Part shown: positions 50,327-58,554 of the stretch, in pieces | How positions within the stretch are numbered: the first letter of the stretch is position 1 | How the letters are laid out: every line of letters starts with the position of its first letter | Assembly: GCF_028200735.1 (NCBI RefSeq) | Contig: NZ_JAQKPV010000004.1 | Coordinates: forward strand, 248,001 to 312,000 | DNA: 64,000 nucleotides | Direction: 5' to 3' | DNA from: Streptomyces sp. ACA25 | GTDB taxonomy: Bacteria > Actinomycetota > Actinomycetes > Streptomycetales > Streptomycetaceae | Translations under genes and position numbers: made by a program | Notes under the pieces: model-generated | What the model was told of the DNA's origin: nothing | The model's input: the letters and a program-made list of their open reading frames with translations, nothing else | The model's database searches: none

Positions 50327-52912
50327 ATGGACAAGCGGTACGAAGCTTTCTGTCTGGCCGACCGACACTTCTACGAGACTCCCGACCGGTGGTCCTCCGG
50401 AGGAAACGGGAAAGCCGGCACGGAAGGGCTCTTCGAGACCGCTGAGCGTCCCCTGCCGGAGAACTGGACGGGTGTCCGTTCAGGTGACTGGCTGCAAATC
50501 CGCCCGGACCGGAGCGACCTGCCCCAACAGGGCTGGAAGATTCACGTGTCGGCCACTCTGGATAACGCGGACCGCATAGCCGCCGTGATCCGGGACTACT
50601 GCATACCCCGCGGAATACCTTTCAAATTTGTGCCCAGCAGGCACCTGCTCTACCTGCGCAATTCCAAGTACGCGGGACGGGACAGCAGTGGCAAGTTCGC
50701 CACGGTCTATCCGGCCGGCGAGGAACAACTGCGCAGCGCCCTCACCGACCTGGACGCCTCGCTGGCCGGCGAGCCCGGTCCGTACATCCTCACCGACCTC
50801 CGGTGGCGCGACGGGCCCCTGTACGTCCGGTACGGCGCTTTCGCCCGGCGCACCTGTGCCGACGAGGCGGGCCGCCTGGTGCCGGCGATCGAGAACGCCG
50901 AAGGGCGGCTGGTCCCCGACCGGCGGGCTCCCACCTTCGCCCTCCCGGACTGGGTGACGTTGCCGGACTTCCTCGCCCCGCAGCTCGCCGCCCGCAACAG
51001 CACCACCACGCAGGACCTGCCGTACCGGATCGAGCGCGCCCTGCACTTCTCCAACGGCGGCGGTGTGTACAGCGGCACGGACACCCGCACCGGTGAGCAG
51101 GTGGTCCTGAAGGAGGCCCGCCCGCATGCCGGCCTGGCCGCCGACGGGGTGGACGCGGTGAGCCGCCTGGAGCGGGAGAAGGCCGTGCTGGAACGGCTGG
51201 CCGGGCTGTCCGTGGTGCCGGCCGCCCGCGACTGGTTCACCTTGGGGGGCCACCAGTTCCTGGTGATGGACCATCTGCCGGGCCGCACGCTCAACTCGTT
51301 CTTCGCCGAACGCCACCCGCTCATCAGCGAGCAGCCCGAGCCGGCGGCACTGGCCGACTACACGGACTGGGCGCTGCACATCCACCGGGAGGTGGAGGAG
51401 GCGGTCGGTGCCCTGCACGAGCGTGGCGTGGTCTTCAACGACCTGCACATGTTCAACATCATGGTGGCCCCGGACGAGAAGTCCGTGGCGCTGCTCGACT
51501 TCGAGGCCGCCTCCTACCCGGGCAACGAAACCCGGCAGATCGTCGCCCACCCGGGGTTCCTGGCCCCCGCCGACCGCAGCGGCCCGGACATCGACCGCTA
51601 CGCCCTGGCCTGTCTGCGGCTTGCGCTCTTCCTGCCGATGACCTCGCTGTTCTCCATCGACCGGGGCAAGGCCGCCCACCTGGCGGCACTCGTGGCGCAG
51701 CAGTTCCCCGACGTGCCGCAGGCGTTCCTGGACGAGGCTGTCGCGGTGATCGAGGGACCGGCGGTGCCCGGCTCGGCCGCCCGGTCCCCGGCCGTTCCGG
51801 TGGAGCCCGGTGACTGGCCGCGCAGCCGGGACGCCATGGCCCGCGCCATCCTGGCCTCCGCGACCCCGGACCGTGAGGACCGGCTCTTCCCCGGTGACAT
51901 CGCCCAGTTCTCCGAAGGCGGCGGACTCGGCCTCGCGCACGGCGCGGCCGGCGTGCTGTACGCCCTGGCGGAAACCGGGGCCGAGCGGTACGAGGAGGGG
52001 GAGCGCTGGCTGCTGCGGCAGGCCGCCGCCCCGCCGCAGGGCACCCCGGTCGGCCTGTACGACGGCCTGCTCGGCGTCGCCTGCGTCCTGGACCGGCTCG
52101 GTCACACCGAGCGGGCGCTGGACCTCAGCGAACAGCTGCCCCTGGAGGGCTGGCAGCACCTGCCCCCCGACCTGTTCGGCGGTCTGGCCGGGATCGGCCT
52201 GGCCTTCGAACGTCTCGCGGCGGCCGGCGGCGGCAGCGAGCTGCACGACCTGGCGCTGGAGGCCGCCGAGCGGGCCGCCGCCCGGCTCAGCCCCGAGCCC
52301 GGACCTCCGCAGGCCGACCGCGCGGGCCTGCTGCGCGGAGCCACCGGCCCCGCCCTCCTCTTCCTCCGGCTGTACGAGCGCACCGGCGACCCCGCGCTGC
52401 TCGACCTCGCCGGCACCGCCCTGCGACAGGACCTGGCCCGCTGCCGGGCCGACCGCCGCGGCACCTGGCTCGTCGACGAGGGCAACCGCCTCATGCCGTA
52501 CATCGGCGCGGGCAGCACCGGCATCGGCATGGTGCTCGACGACTACCTCGCCCACCGTCCGGACGAGGAGCTCGAGCAGGCCCGCGCGGCCATCCTGCCC
52601 GCGGCACGGTCCCGCTTCTACGCCCAGCCCGGTCTGTTCCGCGGCCGGGCCGGGATGGTCCTGCACCTGAGCCGTACCACCGCACCGGCCGCCACCGCCG
52701 AGGACCTCGCCGCCCAGATCGACGGCCTGGCCTGGTACGCCCTGCCCTACGGCGGAGGCCTGGCCTTCCCCGGCGACCAGATGATGCGGCTCTCCATGGA
52801 CCTGGCCACCGGCACCGCCGGCTGCCTGCTCGCGCTGGGCGCGGCACGCCACACCGACCCCGTCCAGCTGCCCTTCCTGCCGCCCCTGCGGCACCCCGAA
52901 CCCCCCCGCTGA
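50327..52912 (+). CDS. ramC: Class III lanthipeptide synthetase (RamC)
   Basis: 861 residues. N-terminal lyase-like region (about 1-215, with YLRNSKYAGRDSSGKF phosphopeptide-binding segment), a Ser/Thr kinase (about 225-500: VVLKE with Lys262, VFNDLHMFN with Asp372, LLDFE with Asp391) and a C-terminal lanthionine cyclase barrel (about 530-861, GLAHGAAGVLYAL, GLYDGLLGVA, GLAGIGLAF). Zinc ligands of LanC are absent, as in class III. It phosphorylates and dehydrates RamS and cyclises it. GGAGATGC lies upstream of the ATG. Kinase residues are intact. Confidence 0.95.
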   Translation: MDKRYEAFCLADRHFYETPDRWSSGGNGKAGTEGLFETAERPLPENWTGVRSGDWLQIRPDRSDLPQQGWKIHVSATLDNADRIAAVIRDYCIPRGIPFKFVPSRHLLYLRNSKYAGRDSSGKFATVYPAGEEQLRSALTDLDASLAGEPGPYILTDLRWRDGPLYVRYGAFARRTCADEAGRLVPAIENAEGRLVPDRRAPTFALPDWVTLPDFLAPQLAARNSTTTQDLPYRIERALHFSNGGGVYSGTDTRTGEQVVLKEARPHAGLAADGVDAVSRLEREKAVLERLAGLSVVPAARDWFTLGGHQFLVMDHLPGRTLNSFFAERHPLISEQPEPAALADYTDWALHIHREVEEAVGALHERGVVFNDLHMFNIMVAPDEKSVALLDFEAASYPGNETRQIVAHPGFLAPADRSGPDIDRYALACLRLALFLPMTSLFSIDRGKAAHLAALVAQQFPDVPQAFLDEAVAVIEGPAVPGSAARSPAVPVEPGDWPRSRDAMARAILASATPDREDRLFPGDIAQFSEGGGLGLAHGAAGVLYALAETGAERYEEGERWLLRQAAAPPQGTPVGLYDGLLGVACVLDRLGHTERALDLSEQLPLEGWQHLPPDLFGGLAGIGLAFERLAAAGGGSELHDLALEAAERAAARLSPEPGPPQADRAGLLRGATGPALLFLRLYERTGDPALLDLAGTALRQDLARCRADRRGTWLVDEGNRLMPYIGAGSTGIGMVLDDYLAHRPDEELEQARAAILPAARSRFYAQPGLFRGRAGMVLHLSRTTAPAATAEDLAAQIDGLAWYALPYGGGLAFPGDQMMRLSMDLATGTAGCLLALGAARHTDPVQLPFLPPLRHPEPPR

Positions 52913-52920
52913 GGCGGGGG
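52903..52920 (+). terminator. Hairpin at the ramC stop codon
   Basis: A 7-bp stem (52903-52909 with 52914-52920, loop TGAG containing the stop) spans the end of ramC, 58 bp before ramS. It may attenuate or protect the RNA between the two genes. Confidence 0.45.
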
Positions 52921-52978
52921 TGCACCACCACAACTGAACAGCCAGCAACACAGCGAAGAATGATGAAGGGACCTCACC

Positions 52979-53107
52979 ATGGCACTTCTCGACCTGCAGT
53001 CGATGGACACCCCGGAAGAGACCTACGGCGGCGGCGGTGGCGGCAACGTCAGCTACGCGAGCCTGCTGCTCTGCGGCGACAGCGGTCTGAGCGTCCTCAC
53101 CTGCTGA
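52979..53107 (+). CDS. ramS: SapB-like class III lanthipeptide precursor (RamS)
   Basis: 42 residues, shorter than most automated gene cut-offs. The leader holds the class III recognition motif LLDLQSM (3-9). The core region ends ASLLLCGDSGLSVLTC (27-42), very close in plan to the SapB core: ring 1 Ser28-Cys32 (S-L-L-L-C) and ring 2 ending in Cys42 with Ser35/Ser38/Thr41 available for dehydration. A six-Gly run (17-22) separates leader and core and is not in the S. coelicolor peptide as I remember it. GATGAAGG lies about 8 nt before the ATG. The product should be an amphipathic surfactant helping aerial growth. Confidence 0.93.
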   Translation: MALLDLQSMDTPEETYGGGGGGNVSYASLLLCGDSGLSVLTC

Positions 53108-53138
53108 GGACCCGGCCCTGAGCCGAACGCTGTATTCC

Positions 53139-53171
53139 GTGGCCCCGGGCGGTTCCGCCGTCCGGGGCCAC
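53139..53171 (+). terminator. Strong hairpin between ramS and ramA
   Basis: A 14-bp stem (53139-53152 with 53158-53171, one G-T pair) closes a 5-nt loop 32 bp past the ramS stop. It would give partial termination so that ramS RNA exceeds the exporter genes, and it contains the only upstream GTG that could start ramA. Confidence 0.75.
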
Positions 53172-53213
53172 GGGCCTGACCGCCCGAGGGCGACCGTCCA
53201 CCGAGGAGGAGAC

Positions 53214-54914
53214 ATCAGGTATCCGGCGACCCCGGCCGACCGCGTCCTGCGCGATGCGGTCCGGCACAGCAGAGCCCGGGCCACCGTCCTGCTCCTGGTC
53301 ACCACGGCCGCCTCCGTCCTCGCCCTGCTCCTGCCCGCCGCACTGGGCCGGACCCTGGACCTGCTGATGGCCGGCGAGGACGCGGCCGGCCCGGTGACCC
53401 GCTGGACAGCGGTCTGCACCGCGCTGATCTGCGGGACGGTCGTCCTCGACGCCGTCCGGACGGTGCTCACCGGCACCACTGACGCCCGCGCCACTGCCTG
53501 GCTGCGCCGCCTGCTGGCGCACCGCACGCTGCGCATCGGGCCGGCCGCGGCCGCCCGGTTCACCCAGGGGGACCTGGTCACCCGCGGCACCGTCAACGCC
53601 GGGCATGCCGGGACCGCACCGGCCGCAGTGGCCACCGCCGTCGCCGCTCTGCTGACCCCGCTCGGTGGCATCGCCGCCCTCGTCCTGATCGACTACCGGC
53701 TGGCCCTCGCCTTCCTGGCCGGCGCCCCGGTCCTCTTTCTGCTCCTGCGCTCCTTCGTCCGCTCCACCGCGAAAAGTGTCGGTGACTACCAGCGGGTGCA
53801 GGGCGCCATGGCCGGCCGCCTGGTCGAGGCGCTGGCCGGCGCCCGGACGGTGGCCGCGGCCGGCACGGAACTGCGGGAGCGGCGGCGGGTGCTCTCCACG
53901 CTGCCGGAGCTGAGCCGCCACGGCTACCGGATCTGGCACGTGCAGGGCCGGGCCGCCGCCCAGGCCGCCGCACTCGTCCCCCTGCTGCTGCTCACCGTCG
54001 TGGCGGTCGGCGGCCTGCTCCTCGGCGCGGGCGAGATCAGCGTGGGAGCGCTGCTGGCCGCCGCCCGCTACGCGGCGCTGGCCGCCGGGGTCGGCGCCAT
54101 GGTCGGCCACCTCAGCAGCCTCGTCCGGGGCCGGGCCGCCGCCGCCCGGCTGGCGGACGTCCTCCAGGTGCCGCCCGTCCGGCACGGGGAGCGGACGCTG
54201 CCCGCCGGCCCCGGGCGGCTGGAATTCCGCGGCGTCACCGTCCGGCGCGGCGACCGGGAGGTGCTGCGGGCCCTGGACCTGACGGTTCCCGGCGGCAGCA
54301 CGGTGGCCGTGGTCGGACGTTCCGGCTCGGGAAAGTCCGTGCTGGCGGCGCTGGCGGGGCGGCTGGAGGACCCGGAGGAGGGCCAAGTGCTGCTCGACGG
54401 TGTGCCGCTGCCGGACCTCGACCGGGAAACCCTGCGGCGGGAGATCGGCTACGCCTTCGAACGCCCCGCGCTGCTGGGCTCCACCATCGGCGGCACCATC
54501 GGTTTCGGACCCCGGCCGGCCGGACCGGAGCGGATCACCGCCGCGGCCCGGGCCGCCTGTGCCGACGGCTTCATCCGGACCCTGCCCGACGGATACCGCA
54601 CCCGCTGCGCGGAGGCCCCACTGTCCGGCGGCGAGGTCCAGCGGCTCGGCCTGGCGAGGGCGTTCGCCCACCCCGGCCGACTGCTCGTCCTGGACGACGC
54701 GACCTCCAGTCTCGACACGGTGACCGAACTGCGCATCGGCCGGGCGTTGCTGAGCGGCACCGGGGCCCGGACCCGGCTGCTCGTCGCCCACCGGGCCGGC
54801 ACCGCGGCCCGGGCCGACCTCGTCGCCTGGCTCGACGAGGGCCGGATCCGGGCCCTGGGACGCCACGACGATCTCTGGGAACGCGCCGACTACCGGGCCG
54901 TGTGGAGGACCTGA
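53214..54914 (+). CDS. ramA: ABC exporter subunit RamA (start uncertain, possibly non-AUG)
   Basis: Six-helix membrane domain (VLLLVTTAASVLALLLPAALG onwards) fused to an ATPase: Walker A VVGRSGSGKSVL, signature LSGGEVQRLG, Walker B LLVLDDATSSLD. The open frame runs from 53139 (GTG), but that GTG lies in a terminator stem with no ribosome site. A strong GAGGAGGA (53203-53210) sits before the in-frame codons GAC-ATC-AGG, so ATC at 53214 is my tentative start (566 aa). ATG, GTG or TTG is absent in frame for the next 170 bp. RamA and RamB together export the RamS product. The H-loop reads VAHRAG. Confidence 0.85.
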   Translation: MRYPATPADRVLRDAVRHSRARATVLLLVTTAASVLALLLPAALGRTLDLLMAGEDAAGPVTRWTAVCTALICGTVVLDAVRTVLTGTTDARATAWLRRLLAHRTLRIGPAAAARFTQGDLVTRGTVNAGHAGTAPAAVATAVAALLTPLGGIAALVLIDYRLALAFLAGAPVLFLLLRSFVRSTAKSVGDYQRVQGAMAGRLVEALAGARTVAAAGTELRERRRVLSTLPELSRHGYRIWHVQGRAAAQAAALVPLLLLTVVAVGGLLLGAGEISVGALLAAARYAALAAGVGAMVGHLSSLVRGRAAAARLADVLQVPPVRHGERTLPAGPGRLEFRGVTVRRGDREVLRALDLTVPGGSTVAVVGRSGSGKSVLAALAGRLEDPEEGQVLLDGVPLPDLDRETLRREIGYAFERPALLGSTIGGTIGFGPRPAGPERITAAARAACADGFIRTLPDGYRTRCAEAPLSGGEVQRLGLARAFAHPGRLLVLDDATSSLDTVTELRIGRALLSGTGARTRLLVAHRAGTAARADLVAWLDEGRIRALGRHDDLWERADYRAVWRT

Positions 54915-54915
54915 C

Positions 54916-56901
54916 ATGCCGCAGCCCGAGACGCCCGCACCCCCGGCGCCCGGCACCGGGACACCCCCCGCCCTGCCCTGCGGGGCCGGCGATCCGCCGG
55001 CCGCGCGTTCCGGGCTGGTGGCGGCCGGGCTCCGCTTCCTGCGCCGCCGGCCGCGCGCCGTCCTGGCCCTGGGCGGCTGGTCGTTGCTGGAGTCCGCGCA
55101 GACCTTCCTCCTGGGCTACGGAATCGCCCGGGCTCTCGACGACGGCTTCCTGCGGGGGGACACCGCCACCGGCCTGGTATGGCTGGCCGTCGCCGCCATG
55201 GGGGTGCTGGCCGGGGCGGTGGGCGCCGGCCGGGTGCTGCGCGCGGTCGCCGCCCTCGCCGAACCCTTGCGGGACCTGCTGGTGCGCCGGATCGTCGGGC
55301 GGTCGCTGCACGAAGCGGTCGGCGGCGTTCGGCCGGACAGCACCGCGGTGGTCTCCCGGCTCACCCACCAGGCGGAGATCGCCCGGGACAGTTTCGCGGG
55401 CCTGGTGCTGATCACCCAGTCTTTCGTCTTCACGGCCGCAGGGGCCCTGGCCGGCCTGCTGTGGCTGGCCCCCGTGATGCTGCTGATCGTGCTGCCGCCC
55501 CTGCTTCTGGGCCTTGCCCTGTTCGGCTGGTCGCTGCGCCCGCTGGCCCGGCGGCAGCGGGCCTTCCTGGAGGCGGACGAGGAGATCGCCGCCGCCCTGG
55601 GGGAGACGGCGGGCGGGCTGCGCGATGTGGTCGCGGCCGGTGCGGAGGACCGGATGCTGGCGGAGACGGGGGAGCGGATCGGCGCCGGGCAGCGCACTGC
55701 CCGGGCGCTCGCCCGGTGGACGGTCACCCGGGTGGTGGCACTGGCCGTCGGGGGCTGGCTGCCCGTCGTGCTGTTGCTGCTCCTGGCCCCCTGGCTGTTG
55801 TCCCGCGGGGTGACGGCGGGGGCGCTGGTGGGCGCCCTGACCTACCTGATGCAGTCGCTGCTGCCCGCTCTGCAGAGCCTGGTGCAAGGGCTGGGCGGGG
55901 CCGGGGCGCGGCTGGCCGTGGTGGTAGGCCGTCTCCGCGGGGGTGCACCCGATCCGGACCCCGGCCCGGACGGTGACGACCCCCCGCGCCCGCCCGGAGC
56001 CGCGGCGGAGGCCCCCGCCCCCGGTGGCCCGCCCGCCGCGGTGGAGCTGCGGCAGGTCACCTTCGGCTACGGCGAGCGGAGCGCGCCCGTGCTGCACGGG
56101 CTGGACCTCGAGATACCGCAGGGCGAACACCTTGCGGTGGTCGGGCCGAGCGGAACGGGAAAGTCGACGCTCGCCGGACTCGTGGCCGGGCTGCTGGAGC
56201 CCCGCCAGGGCCGGATCAGGGTGTGCGGCATGCCTGCCTCCGGGCCCGGTCCGGCACATCGGGCACGGCTGCGGGCGCTGGTGCCGCAGGAGGCGTACGT
56301 GTTCGACGGCACCGTCCGTGACAATCTCGTCTACCTGTGCCCCGGGCAGCCGGTGCCGGAACAGCGGCTGCTCACGGCGGCTGCGGCCGTCGGGGCCGGG
56401 CCGCTCCTGGAGCGGCTCGGCGGCCCCGACGGGCGGGTCGATCCCGGCCGGCTGTCGGCCGGGGAGCGGCAGCTGCTGGCGCTCGCCCGCACCTACCTCT
56501 CGCCCGCGCCGGTGGTCGTGCTGGACGAGGCGACCTGCCACCTCGACCCGGTGGTCGAGGACACGGCGGAGCGGGCCTTCGCCAACCGTCCGGGCGGCAC
56601 TCTCCTCGTCATCGCGCACCGGATCAGTTCGGCCCTGCGCGCGGACCGGGTGCTGCTCCTGGACGGCAGCCGTGCGAGGTGCGGGAGCCACGAGGAGCTG
56701 CTGCGCAGCTCGGCGGGGTACCGCGAGCTGACCGGGAGCTGGTCACAGCCAACCCGCCTCCTGGGATATGCGGATGGCGTCGACCCGGTTGCGGGCGCCG
56801 GTCTTCCGGGTGATCGCGGCCATGTAGTTGCGCACCGTGCCGCGGGTCAGATGCAGCGCACGGGCTATCTCGGGAAGGGGGGTCCCCTCGGCGGCGAGTG
56901 A
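54916..56901 (+). CDS. ramB: ABC exporter subunit RamB
   Basis: 661 residues, starting one base after the ramA stop (TGACATG). Membrane domain about 45-315, then a Pro/Ala-rich linker and ATPase: Walker A VVGPSGTGKST, Q-loop VPQEAYVFDG, signature LSAGERQLL, Walker B VVVLDEATCHLD, H-loop IAHRISS. The last about 50 residues are antisense to ramR (159-bp overlap) and look unlike transporter sequence (QPTRLLGYADGVDPVAGAG). It pairs with RamA. Confidence 0.92.
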   Translation: MPQPETPAPPAPGTGTPPALPCGAGDPPAARSGLVAAGLRFLRRRPRAVLALGGWSLLESAQTFLLGYGIARALDDGFLRGDTATGLVWLAVAAMGVLAGAVGAGRVLRAVAALAEPLRDLLVRRIVGRSLHEAVGGVRPDSTAVVSRLTHQAEIARDSFAGLVLITQSFVFTAAGALAGLLWLAPVMLLIVLPPLLLGLALFGWSLRPLARRQRAFLEADEEIAAALGETAGGLRDVVAAGAEDRMLAETGERIGAGQRTARALARWTVTRVVALAVGGWLPVVLLLLLAPWLLSRGVTAGALVGALTYLMQSLLPALQSLVQGLGGAGARLAVVVGRLRGGAPDPDPGPDGDDPPRPPGAAAEAPAPGGPPAAVELRQVTFGYGERSAPVLHGLDLEIPQGEHLAVVGPSGTGKSTLAGLVAGLLEPRQGRIRVCGMPASGPGPAHRARLRALVPQEAYVFDGTVRDNLVYLCPGQPVPEQRLLTAAAAVGAGPLLERLGGPDGRVDPGRLSAGERQLLALARTYLSPAPVVVLDEATCHLDPVVEDTAERAFANRPGGTLLVIAHRISSALRADRVLLLDGSRARCGSHEELLRSSAGYRELTGSWSQPTRLLGYADGVDPVAGAGLPGDRGHVVAHRAAGQMQRTGYLGKGGPLGGE

Positions 56902-57348
56902 GAGCACGCTCAACTCCCTCGGGGTCAGCGGTATCTCGGCCGCCTGGAGGAAGTCGTAGGCGAGCGTCGCGTCGATGTACCGTTCCCCGTCGAAGACCCT
57001 GCGGATGGCTTCGAGCAGCCGCTCCCGGGAAGCGTCCTTGCTGACGAATCCCCGCGCACGGGCCGCCACCGCCTGCCGCAGCAGACCGGGTTTGCCCGCC
57101 TGCGCCAGCACCACCAGCGCAGCGGGTGCGCCCCCGGTGTGCTGCACCAGGTCCCTCGCGGCGCTGAGCCGTGAAGCGACCGGGTAGTCCGCGTCCACCA
57201 GACAGATGTCCGCCCCGTGAGAGCGGGCACTGTCCAGCGCTTCGCGCCACGAGGTGGTCCTGACCTCGAGGTCTGCTTCTCCCGCCACCAGCGATGCGAG
57301 AGCTGAGCGCAGCAGCGGCGCGTCATGTATGAGAAGTATCCGGATCAC
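56743..57348 (-). CDS. ramR: NarL/FixJ-family response regulator RamR
   Basis: 201 residues from GTG 57348 (GGGAG upstream). Receiver-like domain with LLIHDAPLLRSAL, CLVDADYP (Asp52), and VSKDAS Lys; only one acidic residue precedes the usual DD pair, as in atypical regulators without a paired kinase. LuxR HTH at about 138-200 (PLTPRELSVLSLAAEGTPLPEIARALHLTRGTVRNYMAAITRK). RamR is known to activate the ram operon. It converges on ramB. Confidence 0.93.
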   Translation of the reverse strand: MIRILLIHDAPLLRSALASLVAGEADLEVRTTSWREALDSARSHGADICLVDADYPVASRLSAARDLVQHTGGAPAALVVLAQAGKPGLLRQAVAARARGFVSKDASRERLLEAIRRVFDGERYIDATLAYDFLQAAEIPLTPRELSVLSLAAEGTPLPEIARALHLTRGTVRNYMAAITRKTGARNRVDAIRISQEAGWL

Positions 57349-57655
57349 CTTCTCTCCCCTCCCTTGCCCCGTTTCTTCGGGCACGGTGAGTGCCCGCCCC
57401 ATCGTGACGGGTGACAGCCGTGAGCAGAAGACGCCACGAATCAGCCACTAGGGGGCGTGCGGGAGTGAATTTCAGGCGCACATTGCGCACCGCGTGCCCC
57501 TCTGTCCACGGCTGTTCCACCGCGCGGTGCGGGAGGTCCGGTGCGGCAGGCGGTGGGGGAGGGCCCCGGCGGGAGGCGGCGCGGCCACACCCGCGGGCAT
57601 CGCGAAGCGGCGGGGACGGGTGGCGGACGGCGGGGGAGCGCGGGGCGGTCCCGGC

Positions 57656-58255
57656 TCAGGGCTGCCCGCTGACGAGCCGGCAGGCGGTCCGCACGTCCAG
57701 TTGCGCCTCCTCGAGCGTGATGTGCCCGGAAAGCCAGTGGAGCAGGGTGGAGTGCCACGTGTGCTGGATCACGCGGATCGCGCTCAGGGCCTCCGGTGTC
57801 CGCGGCTCCGGGAGGCCGGAGGCGTCCAGCAGGAGCCTGGTCGTGAGCCGGGAGACGACCGTCACCTCGTCCCGCGCGGACCGGTCGGCGAACAGCAGGG
57901 CGCGCATCATCGCCTCGGCCAGCCGGGGGTCGCGCTGATGCGCACGGAACGCTCGCTGCAGCGTCCGGCCGAGCCGGTCAGCGGGGTCCCGCTCGGTCAG
58001 CGGACGCTCCCGGAGAGTGGCGTGCAGCTGCTCCAGCTGGTCGTGGAGCACCGCCAGCAGAAGATGGACCTTGGAGGGGAAGTAGCGGTAGAGCGTCCCG
58101 AGAGCGACCCCGGAGGACTCGGCGACCTCCCGCATCTGCACCGCGTCGAACCCCCCGGCGGAGGCCAGCCTCGCGCTGGCATCCAGGATGCCGCGGCGCC
58201 GGGCCCGCTGACGCGCGGTCCGGGCGGCAGCGGACACCTGCTGCTGTGTGGTCAT
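57656..58255 (-). CDS. TetR family regulator (KstR-like)
   Basis: 199 residues from ATG 58255. HTH: RRRGILDASARLASAGGFDAVQMREVAESSGVALGTLYRYFPSKVHLLLAVL. Overall length and the GTLYRYFPSKVHLL and C-terminal LLHWLSGHITLEEAQLDV segments resemble KstR-like regulators of lipid genes. It is divergent from the glycosyltransferase cassette and the gap holds two AAC-NN-GTT motifs, one near each start. Confidence 0.85.
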   Translation of the reverse strand: MTTQQQVSAAARTARQRARRRGILDASARLASAGGFDAVQMREVAESSGVALGTLYRYFPSKVHLLLAVLHDQLEQLHATLRERPLTERDPADRLGRTLQRAFRAHQRDPRLAEAMMRALLFADRSARDEVTVVSRLTTRLLLDASGLPEPRTPEALSAIRVIQHTWHSTLLHWLSGHITLEEAQLDVRTACRLVSGQP

Positions 58256-58281
58256 GTGCGCTGCTCCGAAACCGGTACGGG

Positions 58282-58499
58282 AACCTGTTGCACTCTAACG
58301 CGGGGCCGCTGCGCCGGCACTGCCGTGCGGAACCCCCGCGTCGGGACGCCCCGGCCGGGCGCCGGGGGCGGCCGGGGAGAGCCCGCCACGCCCGGTCACC
58401 GTCCGCGTGGCGAGGGTCACTTGCCCCGGCAGGTTGCGGCCGCGGTCGGCAGGCTATCGTCGATACGCCTGAGTAGCGGCAAAATACAGAACTTGTTCT
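58282..58499. promoter_or_regulatory. Two KstR-type operator candidates
   Basis: GGAACCTGTTGC (core AACCTGTT 58282-58289) lies 27 bp upstream of the TetR ATG, and AGAACTTGTTCT (58488-58499) is a near-perfect palindrome 55 bp upstream of the glycosyltransferase start. Both carry AAC-NN-GTT, the core of KstR operators as I know them. The arrangement suggests one repressor for both directions. Confidence 0.6.
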
Positions 58500-58554
58500 A
58501 GCTGGAAATTTACGGTTACGCTCCGGCGCACGAGCAGTGAGAAGGGAGCCGGGC

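Noticed and set aside
53139..53213. ramA start at GTG 53139
   Set aside because: The codon is inside the stem of a strong hairpin following ramS and lacks a ribosome site; a better ribosome site lies further on.
50480..53671. A very long open frame on the minus strand opposite the ram genes
   Set aside because: It follows the third-position GC pattern of ramC/ramA, has no recognisable domains and no ribosome site. The same holds for long antisense frames opposite aceE (18428-21253) and the PRTase fusion (26842-29520).
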